This document shows positions 33,752-43,093 of a stretch of 64,000 nt of DNA, one piece after another. The position numbers and the translations under genes were made by a program. The stretch covers positions 1-64,000 of the forward strand of contig CATLDC010000009.1 of assembly GCA_949902595.1 (NCBI GenBank). The letters are read 5' to 3'. Under the pieces are notes generated by a model that worked only from the letters and a program-made list of their open reading frames with translations, did no database searches and was not told where the DNA came from. The first letter of the stretch is position 1; each line of letters starts with the position of its first letter. This stretch comes from an uncultured Candidatus Melainabacteria bacterium (GTDB lineage Bacteria > Cyanobacteriota > Vampirovibrionia > Gastranaerophilales > Gastranaerophilaceae).

Positions 33752-34142
33752 GGGGATGTACTGGTTTTGACGCTGTGATTGGTAGATCCGGATTGCGGGT
33801 GCGAGCGCTGTTCTCGCTTATCAACGAGCAAACTAAATTAAACGACGAATCAAAAGTTGTTTACGCTAACTTCGGTCGTAACAGACTTGCTGCCTAATTG
33901 CAGCAATTAGCCCTCTAGTCCGACCAGCTTGCCGTTTGGCTAGATGAAAACATGCAAGATGCAGTGTGCAAATGATGGTATGCACATCAAGATTTTCCAT
34001 TAAAGGTTAGACTTCCGTAAAAAGTCTCTGGATTAATTCAGGTTATGTGAATTTCCATATTAATCCGAGCCAATAATTCACTACACTCGTAGACATCAGT
34101 TTTTATCCACAATGGACGCGGGTTCGACTCCCGCCATCTCCA
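33752..34142 (+). ncRNA. ssrA: tmRNA (transfer-messenger RNA)
   Basis: The 5' end GGGGATG pairs with CATCTCC near 34135-34141, making a 7-bp acceptor with one G-T wobble. The T-arm loop GGTTCGACTC is present at about 34120. The tag reading frame gives NDESKVVYANFGRNRLAA followed by TAA at about 33898; the resume codon is unclear because the triplet before AAC is TTA. It rescues stalled ribosomes and tags nascent chains for proteolysis. It ends at A34142, and CCA is not encoded. A 5' AATAAT sequence suggests a -10 box. Its 3' end is followed by an att-like partial repeat. Confidence 0.93.
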
Positions 34143-34154
34143 GATTTTTATATT

Positions 34155-34192
34155 AACTCTGAAAACTATTAACAAAGCTAATTTTCAGAGTT
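34155..34192. terminator. Perfect 11-bp inverted repeat downstream of tmRNA
   Basis: AACTCTGAAAA and TTTTCAGAGTT are exact complements separated by about 16 nt. There is no clear T-tract, so it may be a bidirectional terminator or part of an integration scar. Confidence 0.5.
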
Positions 34193-34207
34193 CGATTTTC
34201 GCCATCT
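34191..34207 (+). repeat. Degenerate att-like copy of tmRNA 3' end
   Basis: TTCGATTTTCGCCATCT matches the T-arm and acceptor of tmRNA (TTCGACTCCCGCCATCT at 34122-34138) at 14 of 17 positions. Such partial duplication is what a tyrosine-integrase island leaves behind at a tmRNA. No integrase is left nearby. Confidence 0.5.
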
Positions 34208-34218
34208 GTTTGGTTGTA

Positions 34219-35157
34219 TTATATGCTTGAAAATTCAATTGTAATTGGATGTTCAGCTGTATTGTACTGTGAATTAGCCAACAATGCTTTTAAATCATCA
34301 ATAGTTGCACAGCATTTAGAACCAATGATAACTTTTGTAATAAAACCATCCAAAATAGGAATTTCACAATACTGACTAGGTTTACCATTTTTAATATGTG
34401 ATTTTATGCTTGAAATTTTAAATTCTTTATTATTTAAAATTTCAGTTTTTTGTGTTGGATTAGGGAAAAAAGGTGTATACAAGATTCTCCATTCGTTTTC
34501 ATCACTATATGCTGGATTTTTGCACGTATATGCTAATTTTGATAGGTAATTTGCATAATTAAAAACTTTACTTTTATCTTTTACTGCTAATTTTAAAATA
34601 TCTTTAATTATCTTTTTTTGAATATTTTGGCTATAATTAACTTTTAAAAAAGCACAAGTATTTAAACACATTGCACATTCCTGATCTCTCATTGGTAAAT
34701 CTCTTGTTACAGGTAAAATTTTAGGATTAATTTCAAAGCATACTCCTGTATGTTTTGCACCATAAATATCCCACTTTCCATTCTTATCTTTCAATGTTGT
34801 AAAACAAGCAGAGTAAGCATCTTGTAGATTTACCCTTGTCATTTCTTTTATTATATTTGCAACCCTATTTTGTGATAAATGCAATTGTGCAATTTGTGAA
34901 TTTAACAATCTGTAAAACCAAACTACTTCTTTGGTATCACTCATATTAAATAAAGATGTTAATCGCATTTTTTTTGTTGAAATCATATTATAAAAAGCAT
35001 CAATACTTGTATAGTGATACAATTTGTAAGGTTCCTTAGACGTAGGAGAAACAACTTCGGGAGCTGGACCTGAAACACAACAATAGGCACTTAGATTACC
35101 AGCATTATCATAATATCTTATCCAATCAGTCATTTTAGACTCTGTATAACTGTACAA
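34219..35157 (-). CDS. DUF2971 family protein
   Basis: This protein is about 312 residues and matches DUF2971 at YKLYHYTSIDAFYNMI, MRLTSLFNMSDTKEVVWF, KWDIYGAKHTGVCFEI and DENEWRILYTPFF. The TTG start at 35157 is preferred because AAGGAGG sits 5 nt upstream; the ATG 15 nt further upstream is also in frame but contains that same site. The gene is noticeably richer in AT-ending codons than its neighbours and sits behind tmRNA, next to an att-like scar, which suggests acquisition. DUF2971 genes are often accessory. The biochemical function is not known. Confidence 0.75.
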   Translation of the reverse strand: MYSYTESKMTDWIRYYDNAGNLSAYCCVSGPAPEVVSPTSKEPYKLYHYTSIDAFYNMISTKKMRLTSLFNMSDTKEVVWFYRLLNSQIAQLHLSQNRVANIIKEMTRVNLQDAYSACFTTLKDKNGKWDIYGAKHTGVCFEINPKILPVTRDLPMRDQECAMCLNTCAFLKVNYSQNIQKKIIKDILKLAVKDKSKVFNYANYLSKLAYTCKNPAYSDENEWRILYTPFFPNPTQKTEILNNKEFKISSIKSHIKNGKPSQYCEIPILDGFITKVIIGSKCCATIDDLKALLANSQYNTAEHPITIEFSSI

Positions 35158-35262
35158 TATTACCTCCTTCATTTTTTTTCTTTTTCATAAATAAAATTTA
35201 AACTAAACATGATATTTAAAAAAGTTTAGATATTTACACGCTATCTTAATCACCATTTATCC

Positions 35263-36375
35263 CTAATCCAACTTCCTCTTAAACGTCCAACTCGCAAGCG
35301 ATAGCGTCACTATCGCAATCAATATTAAAGGTACTAAATTCATCCAAACATCCTCAACTCCCATTCCCTTGAGGAAAATTCCGCGGGTTAAAACAATGAA
35401 GAATCTTACAGGGTTTATCCAGGTTAAGTATTGCCAGCCAGGCGGCATGTCCTCTATCGGTGAAATGAATCCGGATAATAATACGGATGGCATCTGAAAT
35501 GTTATTACCCCTAAAATCGCCTGCTGCTGAGTTTTGCATATTGAGGAAATGAATAACCCGACTCCGACAATGGATAGGAGCGATACAAATATTGAAACAA
35601 GGAAAAGCCAGATTGAGCCGGCAAACGGAACCTTGAAGCCGGCCACGATAATTAAAGTCATAAGCACAGTTAAACCCATTGCAATTACAAGCGGAGGGAT
35701 GGTTTTTCCAAGCAATATTTCAAATGATGAAAGCGGACTTACGATAAGCTGGTCAAATGTTCCCATTTCACGCTCGCGCGCGATTGACAGCGCGGTTAAT
35801 AAAAGCGTTATAACAAGAGCAAGCATCGCTATTATTACCGTCAGGATGTACCAGCGGTACTCCAGATTCGGGTTGAACCAGTTTCTAATTACAGGATTAA
35901 TACCGGCTCCTTTTGCGCCAGTGATTTCTGAATTGTAGCCCTCAATTATCTGCGAAGCATACCCGCCTGCAATCGCTGCTGAGTTCGTTTGCCTGCCATC
36001 TGCTATGACTAAAACATCGGTTGGCTTTTTGGATTTTACTGAACTCGAGAAATCGTTGTTTATGTATACCCCGATTTGGACTTTCTGGTTGTCAATTTTG
36101 GCTTGAAAATCTTTTTCGTTATCAACAAAATAAAATTTTCTGAACCTCGGTGAGTGCTCAAACCTCGAAACAAGCTCGCGCGATTCTACAGAATTGTCAC
36201 GGTCAATTATAACAGTATCAATGTTTTTAACCTCCATCGTAATCGCGTTTGCAAATACGAATAGCTGCAATAAAGGCATTGCAATGATTATCCCGCGAGA
36301 TTTTGGGTCCTTCCAGATGGTGATGAACTCTTTTTTGATGAGCGCTAAGATACGCCTTAAATATTCTATAATCAT
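35263..36375 (-). CDS. ABC-2 type permease (YbhR/YbhS-like), second copy
   Basis: This 370-residue protein has a hydrophobic anchor at about 22-48, a large periplasmic loop, and five more helices in the C-terminal half, including the ABC-2 hallmark REREMGTFDQLIVSPLSS. It is the last gene of a five-gene minus-strand efflux operon (outer-membrane factor, HlyD, ABC, permease, permease) and overlaps the preceding gene by 4 nt. It probably pairs with the 36372 protein as a heterodimer driven by the dual ABC protein. Confidence 0.88.
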   Translation of the reverse strand: MIIEYLRRILALIKKEFITIWKDPKSRGIIIAMPLLQLFVFANAITMEVKNIDTVIIDRDNSVESRELVSRFEHSPRFRKFYFVDNEKDFQAKIDNQKVQIGVYINNDFSSSVKSKKPTDVLVIADGRQTNSAAIAGGYASQIIEGYNSEITGAKGAGINPVIRNWFNPNLEYRWYILTVIIAMLALVITLLLTALSIAREREMGTFDQLIVSPLSSFEILLGKTIPPLVIAMGLTVLMTLIIVAGFKVPFAGSIWLFLVSIFVSLLSIVGVGLFISSICKTQQQAILGVITFQMPSVLLSGFISPIEDMPPGWQYLTWINPVRFFIVLTRGIFLKGMGVEDVWMNLVPLILIAIVTLSLASWTFKRKLD

Positions 36376-37484
36376 TTGCCACCGAGCCTCATATCAGTAC
36401 TCTTGTATACTAAGAAAAATAAAAGCAAACCCAAAACAGTTAAAAATACCGCGTTTATTGCCACAAGACTCCAAATTGTACCCGCCATAAACTCACTCTC
36501 GATAAACGTTATGAAATACCTCGGAGGAAGGATTCCGGTAAGAATCTGAAAGAACCTTGGCATTGAATTTATTGGAAACATTAACCCCGATAACATCAAC
36601 GCCGGCAAAAATCCGATACTCAAAGCAACCTGACTCGCAAGAAACTGGTTCTTAAGCTTTGATGAAATCGTGAGCCCCACCCCAAGCAGGGTAAACAAAA
36701 ATAAGGCACTTACTGCAAACAAAACCAGATAATGACCGCGAAACGGTACCTTGAAAACCCCGACACACAGGAAAACATTGAACGTCATTGAAATCATTCC
36801 AAGCGTGAAATACGGAATGTATTTGCCTAAAACAATGTCAATTTTTCGAACCTGCGTGCTCAAAAGCGCTTCCATTGTGCCTCTCTCCCATTCACGCGCT
36901 ACAACAAGCGCCGTGAGCAGAATCCCGATGAGCGTCATCGTAACAGAAATTGAACCCGGTAAGATAAAATAATGACTGTTTAAATCCTGATTGTACCAGA
37001 CCCTTAATACCGGGCGTACAACAGGATTTTCTGTCAGATACTTGTATTTGCTCGTGTTAAGCCAGCTGTTGGCAATGGCTGTTGAGTAACTCTGAACGTA
37101 GTTTGCGGTGTTAACCTCTGTCCCGTCAGTTATTATTAACAGGTCACCTGACTGCCCGCGTGAAATTTTTGTGGAAAAATCGTTGGGAATGATGACCGCA
37201 CCTTTTATTTTTGAACGCGTGATTGCTTCCTCAAGCTCCTGCTCGTTATCAAAAACTATTGAATTAACATACTTGCTGTGCCCGAAAGATTTTACAAGAG
37301 TTGATATCTCTGAATTAGAGTCATCGTTTTTTATTCCGAGCGTTACCTTAACAGAATCAAGATTCACGCCGTACATGTAGATAAGAATTGATAACAAAGG
37401 CAAAACAAAAGCGATGATTATGCTCGAAGGGTCGCGTATAATCTGGAGAAATTCTTTTTTTATAAGCGCTGAAAGTATTTTCAT
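36372..37484 (-). CDS. ABC-2 type permease (YbhR/YbhS-like)
   Basis: This 370-residue integral membrane protein has the N-terminal IKKEFLQIIRDPSSIIIAF anchor and the coupling-helix-like REWERGTMEALLSTQV in the middle, with the same architecture as the downstream permease. It overlaps both neighbours (TAATG upstream, ATGA downstream), so the whole operon is translated as a unit. It exports an unknown substrate, powered by the ABC protein at 37484-38977. Confidence 0.88.
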   Translation of the reverse strand: MKILSALIKKEFLQIIRDPSSIIIAFVLPLLSILIYMYGVNLDSVKVTLGIKNDDSNSEISTLVKSFGHSKYVNSIVFDNEQELEEAITRSKIKGAVIIPNDFSTKISRGQSGDLLIITDGTEVNTANYVQSYSTAIANSWLNTSKYKYLTENPVVRPVLRVWYNQDLNSHYFILPGSISVTMTLIGILLTALVVAREWERGTMEALLSTQVRKIDIVLGKYIPYFTLGMISMTFNVFLCVGVFKVPFRGHYLVLFAVSALFLFTLLGVGLTISSKLKNQFLASQVALSIGFLPALMLSGLMFPINSMPRFFQILTGILPPRYFITFIESEFMAGTIWSLVAINAVFLTVLGLLLFFLVYKSTDMRLGGK

Positions 37485-38977
37485 TATTTTCCGCTCTCCT
37501 TGATTAAGTTTATAAACGCGTTTTCCATGTCACTTACACCCGCCTTCTGCTTGAGCTCGGCAGGCGAGCCTACTGCGATTGCTTCACCCTTGTAAAAAAG
37601 ACTTATCCGGTCACAAAACTCTGCTTCGTCCATAAAATGGGTTGTTACAAGGATTGTGACCCCTTTTTTTGCAAGCGAAGTAATGTGGTTCCAGAACTCC
37701 CGCCTTGCAATAACGTCTACGCCGGAAGTCGGCTCATCCAAAAACAAAATCGGCGGGTTGTGAATAAGCGCACAGGCTAGTGATAAGCGCTGCTTGAACC
37801 CGAGTGGCAAATCCTCAGACTTCTGGTTCTGAACATCCTGAAAATCAAAAACCTCAATAATCTCGTCCACACGCTTTTTGCGGTCAAATAATCCGATTCC
37901 GTATGCAGCTGCGAAAAACTCAAGATTCTGCCTCACGGTGAGCGCTCCGTAAAGCGAAAACTTCTGCGCCATGTAACCCAGATTTGAACGCGCTTTTGCA
38001 GGGTTCTTTAGAATGTCTATTCCCATAATCTTTGCAGTGCCTGATGTTGGCTTGCTAAGTCCGCACATCATCTTGAACGAAGTTGATTTTCCGGCACCGT
38101 TCGGCCCGAGAAGCCCGAAGATTTCACCACGCTTGATGCAAAAAGAATTGTTTTTTACTGCGTAAAAATTCCCGTATTTTTTCTCCAGATTGTCTGCAAC
38201 AACCGTGCATTGCTCTGCCTCAAGGTCAAACTCCCCGCTGTAAACGTAGTTTTCAGCAATCTTGGACGGCTCATTTTTGTACCCGCCCATAAGCTCAATC
38301 ACTTTATCCTCAAACTCCTTGGGAGATTCTTCTAAATCATGCGGTTTGCCGTTATATATGACTTTGCCTTTGTCTAAAACCACCGCAGTGTCAAAACTGT
38401 GCGCTTCGTCAAGATAAGCCGTTGACCACAAAACAGTGGTCTCAGGAGAAATCATGTCACGCACCATTTTCATCAAATCCCGTCTTGAAATCGGGTCAAC
38501 CCCGACAGAAGGCTCGTCAAGCAGCAGAAATTCCGGCGTGCCTAAAAGCGTGCAGGCTAAACCCAGCTTCTGCTTCATCCCGCCTGACAGGGCACCGGCA
38601 AGCCTGTCCTGAAAAGGACTTAAGGATGTAAATTCCAACATTTTATCAAACTCATAAGGCTGATTCTTTAAATCAGCATAAAGCCTCAGATTCTCTATAA
38701 CGGTCAAATCTTCGTAGAGCCCGAATTTTTGAGGCATGTATCCTATCTTTGAAACAAGCTGCGGCTTCTGGGTAAACGGATTCAGCCCAAGAACATCAAT
38801 GCTTCCGCTTTTTGGAAGCAAAAGCCCTATAATCAGACGTATCAGGGTTGTTTTACCGGCTCCGTCTGCTCCAATCAGACCGGTTATTTTGCCTTTCTCA
38901 ATTTCGAGCGAAAGGTCGTTGATTGCAGTGGTTGAGCCAAAATCTTTTGTAAGGTTCTTAATTGTTACTGTCGGCAT
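37484..38977 (-). CDS. Dual-domain ABC ATPase (YbhF-like)
   Basis: This 497-residue protein fuses two nucleotide-binding domains. The first has Walker A GADGAGKTT near residue 35, signature LSGGMKQ and Walker B FLLLDEPSVGVD. The second has GPNGAGKST near residue 290 and Walker B ILFLDEPTSGVD; its signature LPLGFKQR is atypical. This is the YbhF/RbbA architecture. The 3' end of the HlyD gene overlaps its start by 20 nt. Confidence 0.92.
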   Translation of the reverse strand: MPTVTIKNLTKDFGSTTAINDLSLEIEKGKITGLIGADGAGKTTLIRLIIGLLLPKSGSIDVLGLNPFTQKPQLVSKIGYMPQKFGLYEDLTVIENLRLYADLKNQPYEFDKMLEFTSLSPFQDRLAGALSGGMKQKLGLACTLLGTPEFLLLDEPSVGVDPISRRDLMKMVRDMISPETTVLWSTAYLDEAHSFDTAVVLDKGKVIYNGKPHDLEESPKEFEDKVIELMGGYKNEPSKIAENYVYSGEFDLEAEQCTVVADNLEKKYGNFYAVKNNSFCIKRGEIFGLLGPNGAGKSTSFKMMCGLSKPTSGTAKIMGIDILKNPAKARSNLGYMAQKFSLYGALTVRQNLEFFAAAYGIGLFDRKKRVDEIIEVFDFQDVQNQKSEDLPLGFKQRLSLACALIHNPPILFLDEPTSGVDVIARREFWNHITSLAKKGVTILVTTHFMDEAEFCDRISLFYKGEAIAVGSPAELKQKAGVSDMENAFINLIKESGK

Positions 38978-39818
38978 CTGAAGCTAAATCCACTTTAATC
39001 GTTACTGGCATTCCCTGACGCAAATACTCGTCAATATCATCAATGTAAACCCTTATCCTGTAGACCAAATCAGTTCTCAAGTCAGTTGACTGAACTGTCT
39101 TTGGCGTAAATTCCGCAACCGGTGAAATGTATCCGACGTAACCCTTGTACTCACGCTTGTTTCCCGTTGCTGGATTGGTGCTGTCAGTGTAGACATTGAC
39201 AGATTGACCGTATTTTATGTTCCCGAGGTCTGTTTCGTTGACGTAAGCGCGTATCCAGACCGGTTTTGTTTTGGAAATCGAATACACAATCTGACCTTTG
39301 TTCACTGTCGCTCCGGGCTCCTGAACACGCACCATCACGATTCCGTCGTCAGGCGCGTAAATCTTTGTGTAATCAAGCTGGTTCTTTGCGTAATTCTTTG
39401 CTGCAACAGCCGAATTGTAATCCGCAATAGCCCTGTCGTTTGTGTTTTTCAGGCTGTCATACTCCTGCCTGGAGATTGTGTCGTCCTCTGCTAAAGGCGC
39501 GTTCCGGTTGAATTTTTCTGCTGCATCGTTTTTTAACGCAAGATTCTTTTCAACATCAGCTGCAGCTTTTTCGTAGCTGGACTCATAATCCTTTGAGTCA
39601 AGAGTAGCGACAAGCTCGCCTTTTTTAACGCTGTCACCTTCTTCTTTTAACATCTTAGCGATTTGCCCGCTCACCTGAAAACTCAAATCCACCTGACGAA
39701 TCTCAATGTTTCCGTAAAGCGTGAGTTCGTTCAGGTTTTCTTTCTTTCGTGTGTGCAGAAAAACCGCTGCTCCGATTATTAAAAGTATTAAAACCAGTGC
39801 GATTATTTTTTTCTTCAT
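38958..39818 (-). CDS. HlyD/YbhG-type membrane-fusion protein
   Basis: This 286-residue protein has one N-terminal transmembrane helix (residues 4-23), a lipoyl half (GNIEIRQVDLSFQVSGQIAKML), a hairpin of coiled coils (about 85-145), a second lipoyl half (KIYAPDDGIVMVRVQEPG) and a beta-barrel with an RRVYIDDID-like end. It links inner permease and outer TolC. It overlaps the upstream outer-membrane gene by 4 nt. Confidence 0.9.
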   Translation of the reverse strand: MKKKIIALVLILLIIGAAVFLHTRKKENLNELTLYGNIEIRQVDLSFQVSGQIAKMLKEEGDSVKKGELVATLDSKDYESSYEKAAADVEKNLALKNDAAEKFNRNAPLAEDDTISRQEYDSLKNTNDRAIADYNSAVAAKNYAKNQLDYTKIYAPDDGIVMVRVQEPGATVNKGQIVYSISKTKPVWIRAYVNETDLGNIKYGQSVNVYTDSTNPATGNKREYKGYVGYISPVAEFTPKTVQSTDLRTDLVYRIRVYIDDIDEYLRQGMPVTIKVDLASDADSNN

Positions 39819-41131
39819 AACCTTCCTCCGACTGCTTTGTAGAGCGTGAAATAGTTTACCAGTCTCCTGTTTTTGGACTCAACCGCCTCTTTTTGAACCT
39901 CGATTAGACTGGATAAATTTTCAAGATACTCCGGTGCGGAAATTGTGCCCCGCTCGTATTTTTTGCGCATATCCTCTAATGTTCTTGTCTCGTACAGAAC
40001 TTTTTTGAGCGTGTTGGTGTCAACTTCGGTGTCGTGCTTGATGATGCAGAGAGCAGTGTTAACTTCTTTTACTGCTTCTAAATCGACTTCGCGGTACTTT
40101 TCAAAAAGCTCCTCGTATTTTGCTTTCTTTATCTTGAGGTTCGCAATCTTTCTTCCGCCTGTGAAAATATCCTGACTTGCACCCGCAAGAATCCCTGCTA
40201 GCGAAGATTCCCACGAGAAAAATGTCCCCGGTGCGATTGTGTTAAATATCCAAAAACCCGTGATATTGAATCTCGGCAAGAACTCTTTTCTTGCAACGCG
40301 TACGTCAATTTTCGCTTTTTCAAGATTCTTTTCTGCCTGCATAACATCCGGCCTTGAAAAAATTACGTCAGACTCAATTTCTGATGGAATACAGATCTGG
40401 TACTCAAACTTACTTATGCTTCCTCGTTGAAGAGAAGAGTACTCAACAGGAGAAATTCCGGTCAGGACTGCAAGCTGCATTAGAAGAACTTCCTGCTGCT
40501 TTTTGTAGTTCTCCAGCTCGTTTTTTGCGGCTTCAAGATTCTTCGAAGCCTGATTCAAATCAGAAGCGCCTATTGTTCCGCGATTGAACTTTTTTGCGCT
40601 CCTTAAGAAAAGTTCGTTTTGGATATCAACTTTTTCAGCAGCGAGTTTTATTAATTCATCGTATTCCAGAATGTTGGTGTAAACTGTTGCAACATCTGTT
40701 AAAAGAGAGATGTACGCAGCTTTTTCTTCGTATTTTGAAGCCTCGTAAGCCTTTTTCTCGCTTCTTGTTCTGTCACGGTTCTTGAGAAGCAAATCTGCCT
40801 CGTAGTTTGCAATAAACGGAAGGATGAAAGCATTTTTTTGAAGCTCAAAATTGTCTAATTGGGGTACTTTTATCCCGAGATAATTTGCTGCGACATTGAA
40901 TGAGGGCAACTCTTTTGAAAAAGAGTATTTCACCTGCTGCCTGTACTGCTCCACCCGATGGGTTGCCTGCTTTGCGTCGTGGTTGTTTTCAATCGCCTCG
41001 TTTATGTAATAGTATAAACACTCGTCGTTAAAGCGCCTGAAAAACTCCGGGTTTAGCTCGCTTCTGTCGATTGCAAAGACAGATTGCGAGACAAGTAGAA
41101 TTGAAATAACTATTGCAGCTTTTTTAAACAA
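39815..41131 (-). CDS. TolC/NodT-like outer-membrane efflux protein
   Basis: This 438-residue protein has a signal peptide (residues 1-20, ending FA^IDR), followed by two similar halves rich in long helices with the recurrent pattern A---Y----A-L---N. This is the TolC family fold. It starts at TTG 41131 behind AAGGAG, which supports that codon over later ones. It is the first gene of the efflux operon; the exported substrate is unknown. Confidence 0.88.
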   Translation of the reverse strand: MFKKAAIVISILLVSQSVFAIDRSELNPEFFRRFNDECLYYYINEAIENNHDAKQATHRVEQYRQQVKYSFSKELPSFNVAANYLGIKVPQLDNFELQKNAFILPFIANYEADLLLKNRDRTRSEKKAYEASKYEEKAAYISLLTDVATVYTNILEYDELIKLAAEKVDIQNELFLRSAKKFNRGTIGASDLNQASKNLEAAKNELENYKKQQEVLLMQLAVLTGISPVEYSSLQRGSISKFEYQICIPSEIESDVIFSRPDVMQAEKNLEKAKIDVRVARKEFLPRFNITGFWIFNTIAPGTFFSWESSLAGILAGASQDIFTGGRKIANLKIKKAKYEELFEKYREVDLEAVKEVNTALCIIKHDTEVDTNTLKKVLYETRTLEDMRKKYERGTISAPEYLENLSSLIEVQKEAVESKNRRLVNYFTLYKAVGGRL

Positions 41132-41230
41132 TGCCGGACTCCTTTAACAGGGCATTTATAATTTTCATTGTGATTTTAACATATTATTGAAAAAACAAAT
41201 TTTAACAATAGACGTATCAGGTAATTGTGG

Positions 41231-41236
41231 TATAAT
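41231..41236 (+). promoter_or_regulatory. Extended -10 (TGGTATAAT) giving a leaderless ribE start
   Basis: TGGTATAAT is an extended -10 consensus, and its last base is 6 nt before the ATG at 41243. No ribosome-binding site is present, so the transcript would start at the initiation codon. A TAGACG -35-like hexamer lies 16 nt upstream. Confidence 0.55.
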
Positions 41237-41242
41237 AAATCT

Positions 41243-41872
41243 ATGTTTACAGGTATTGTGGAAGAAGTTGGAACAATCCAAAGTATCACAGAAAACAAAG
41301 TAGTTGTTGGATGCAGACAGGTTCTGGAAGATACAAAATCAGGCGATAGCATTGCTGTTAACGGCGTGTGCCTTACTGTCACTGCGCTTGCAGACTCCGG
41401 CTTTGAAGCCGATGTCTCACCTGAAACATTCAAAGTATCAGCGCTTTCTAAACTCCAATCCGGAAACAGGGTTAACCTTGAAAGAGCGCTTCCTGCTGAT
41501 GGAAGATTTGGAGGCCATATTGTGTCAGGTCATATTGACGGGGTCGGAAAAATCATCTCGATTAAGCCGGTCAACGGGTTTTATGACTTGGAAATCAAGC
41601 TTGAGCCGGAGGAAGCAAAATACGTGGTCAAAAAAGGCTCTATTGCAATAAATGGCGTAAGTCTAACTGTTGCAGAGGTTTCAGGAGACAGAATCAGGCT
41701 CGCAATAATCCCGCACACATTTGAGAACACATCGCTTGTGCAGTCAAAAGCGGGCGATTTTGTAAACATTGAGACTGATATTTTGTCTAAGTATATTGAA
41801 AAATTTTTATCAACGGGTGATAATAGGTCAAGAATAAGCGTAGATTTTCTACAGAGGAATGGTTTTTGCTAA
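41243..41872 (+). CDS. ribE: Riboflavin synthase alpha chain
   Basis: This 209-residue enzyme dismutates 6,7-dimethyl-8-ribityllumazine to riboflavin. It starts at MFTGIVEE, the family's invariant N-terminus; a longer TTG-start reading frame begins 18 nt earlier but is not needed. The two lumazine-binding halves show SIAVNGVCLTV / SIAINGVSLTV and a GGHIVSGHIDG motif. It overlaps ribBA as TAATG. No FMN riboswitch is seen upstream. Other rib genes (ribD, ribH) are not in the window. Confidence 0.95.
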   Translation: MFTGIVEEVGTIQSITENKVVVGCRQVLEDTKSGDSIAVNGVCLTVTALADSGFEADVSPETFKVSALSKLQSGNRVNLERALPADGRFGGHIVSGHIDGVGKIISIKPVNGFYDLEIKLEPEEAKYVVKKGSIAINGVSLTVAEVSGDRIRLAIIPHTFENTSLVQSKAGDFVNIETDILSKYIEKFLSTGDNRSRISVDFLQRNGFC

Positions 41873-43083
41873 TGTCAAGCACAGGTCAATTTAACACAAT
41901 TGAAGAAGCATTAGAGGATTTTCGGCTCGGTAAACCTGTAATCGTTGCAGATGACGAGGACAGAGAAAACGAGGGTGACCTTATTTGCTCTGCCCAGTGT
42001 ATTACGCCCGAGCTTGTAAACTTTATTACTAAAGAATGCCGCGGGATTGTTTGCCTCGCGATTTCTGATGAGATAGCAAAAAAACTTGAACTTCCGCAAA
42101 TGGTTGAAAAAAATACCGAAAGTATGCAAACAGCCTTTTCCCTAAGTATTGACGCCCACCCGAAATACGGTGTTACAACCGGTGTTTCAGCTTTTGACAG
42201 GGCAAAAACAATCGAGGTTGCAATTGCTCCTGACGCCCAGCCTTCTGATTTGAGAAGACCGGGGCACCTTTTCCCGTGCGTTTCAAGAAAGGGCGGGGTG
42301 CTAAAAAGATGCGGGCACACAGAAGCCACTGTTGATTTAGCACGGCTTTGCGGGCACAGGGAAGCCGGAATCATGTGTGAGATTATGAAGGATAACGGTG
42401 AGATGGCGCGCAGGGATGACCTGCATGAATTTGCGCAGAAGCACAATCTCAAGTTCATAACCGTGTCTGATTTGATAGCCTACAGGCTTGAAAAAGAAAA
42501 ATTTGTGAAGCGCGAGGTTGAAGTATTCCTTCCGACCCAATTCGGGGATTTCAACATTGTCGGATACACTGACACAATTACGGGCTGTGAGCATGTTGCG
42601 ATGGTTAAGGATGACGGCTCTGGCAGGATTCCTCTTATAAGGGTGCACAGCGAGTGTTTGACTGGTGATATTTTCCACAGTCTCAAGTGTGACTGCAACT
42701 GGCAGCTTCATTCTGCGCTTAAGATGATAAATTCTTACGGCAAGGGTGCTTTGATTTACTTAAGGGACCACGAAGGCCGCGGAATCGGGCTTGTGAATAA
42801 GCTAAAGGCGTACAAGCTTCAGGAAATGGGGCAGGACACTGTGGAAGCAAATGTGTCTTTAGGGTTTGCGCCGGATTTGAGAAATTACGGGGTTGGGGCT
42901 CAGATCATACTTGATTTAGGGTTCAACAACTTTAACCTTATTACAAACAACCCGAAAAAGATTGTCGGGCTAAAGGGCTACGGCTTGACAATACATGAGA
43001 ACATTAATATAGAATCAGAAGTTAACAAATACAATGAGCGTTACATAAATACCAAGCGTGAAAAAATGCATCATTTAATGTAA
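41872..43083 (+). CDS. ribBA: Bifunctional DHBP synthase/GTP cyclohydrolase II
   Basis: This 403-residue fusion makes both riboflavin precursors. The N-terminal half (RibB) has DDEDRENEGDL and GHTEATVDLARL motifs. The C-terminal half (RibA) has the zinc cluster in HSECLTGDIFHSLKCDC and RDHEGRGIGL for GTP turnover. ATG 41872 overlaps the ribE stop; a TTG six nt upstream is in frame but less likely. A GNAT gene follows 10 nt later. Confidence 0.95.
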   Translation: MSSTGQFNTIEEALEDFRLGKPVIVADDEDRENEGDLICSAQCITPELVNFITKECRGIVCLAISDEIAKKLELPQMVEKNTESMQTAFSLSIDAHPKYGVTTGVSAFDRAKTIEVAIAPDAQPSDLRRPGHLFPCVSRKGGVLKRCGHTEATVDLARLCGHREAGIMCEIMKDNGEMARRDDLHEFAQKHNLKFITVSDLIAYRLEKEKFVKREVEVFLPTQFGDFNIVGYTDTITGCEHVAMVKDDGSGRIPLIRVHSECLTGDIFHSLKCDCNWQLHSALKMINSYGKGALIYLRDHEGRGIGLVNKLKAYKLQEMGQDTVEANVSLGFAPDLRNYGVGAQIILDLGFNNFNLITNNPKKIVGLKGYGLTIHENINIESEVNKYNERYINTKREKMHHLM

Positions 43084-43093
43084 AGGAATTTTT

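Noticed and set aside
41160-41242. FMN riboswitch before ribE
   Set aside because: No conserved RFN stem words are visible, and the extended -10 leaves no room for a leader.
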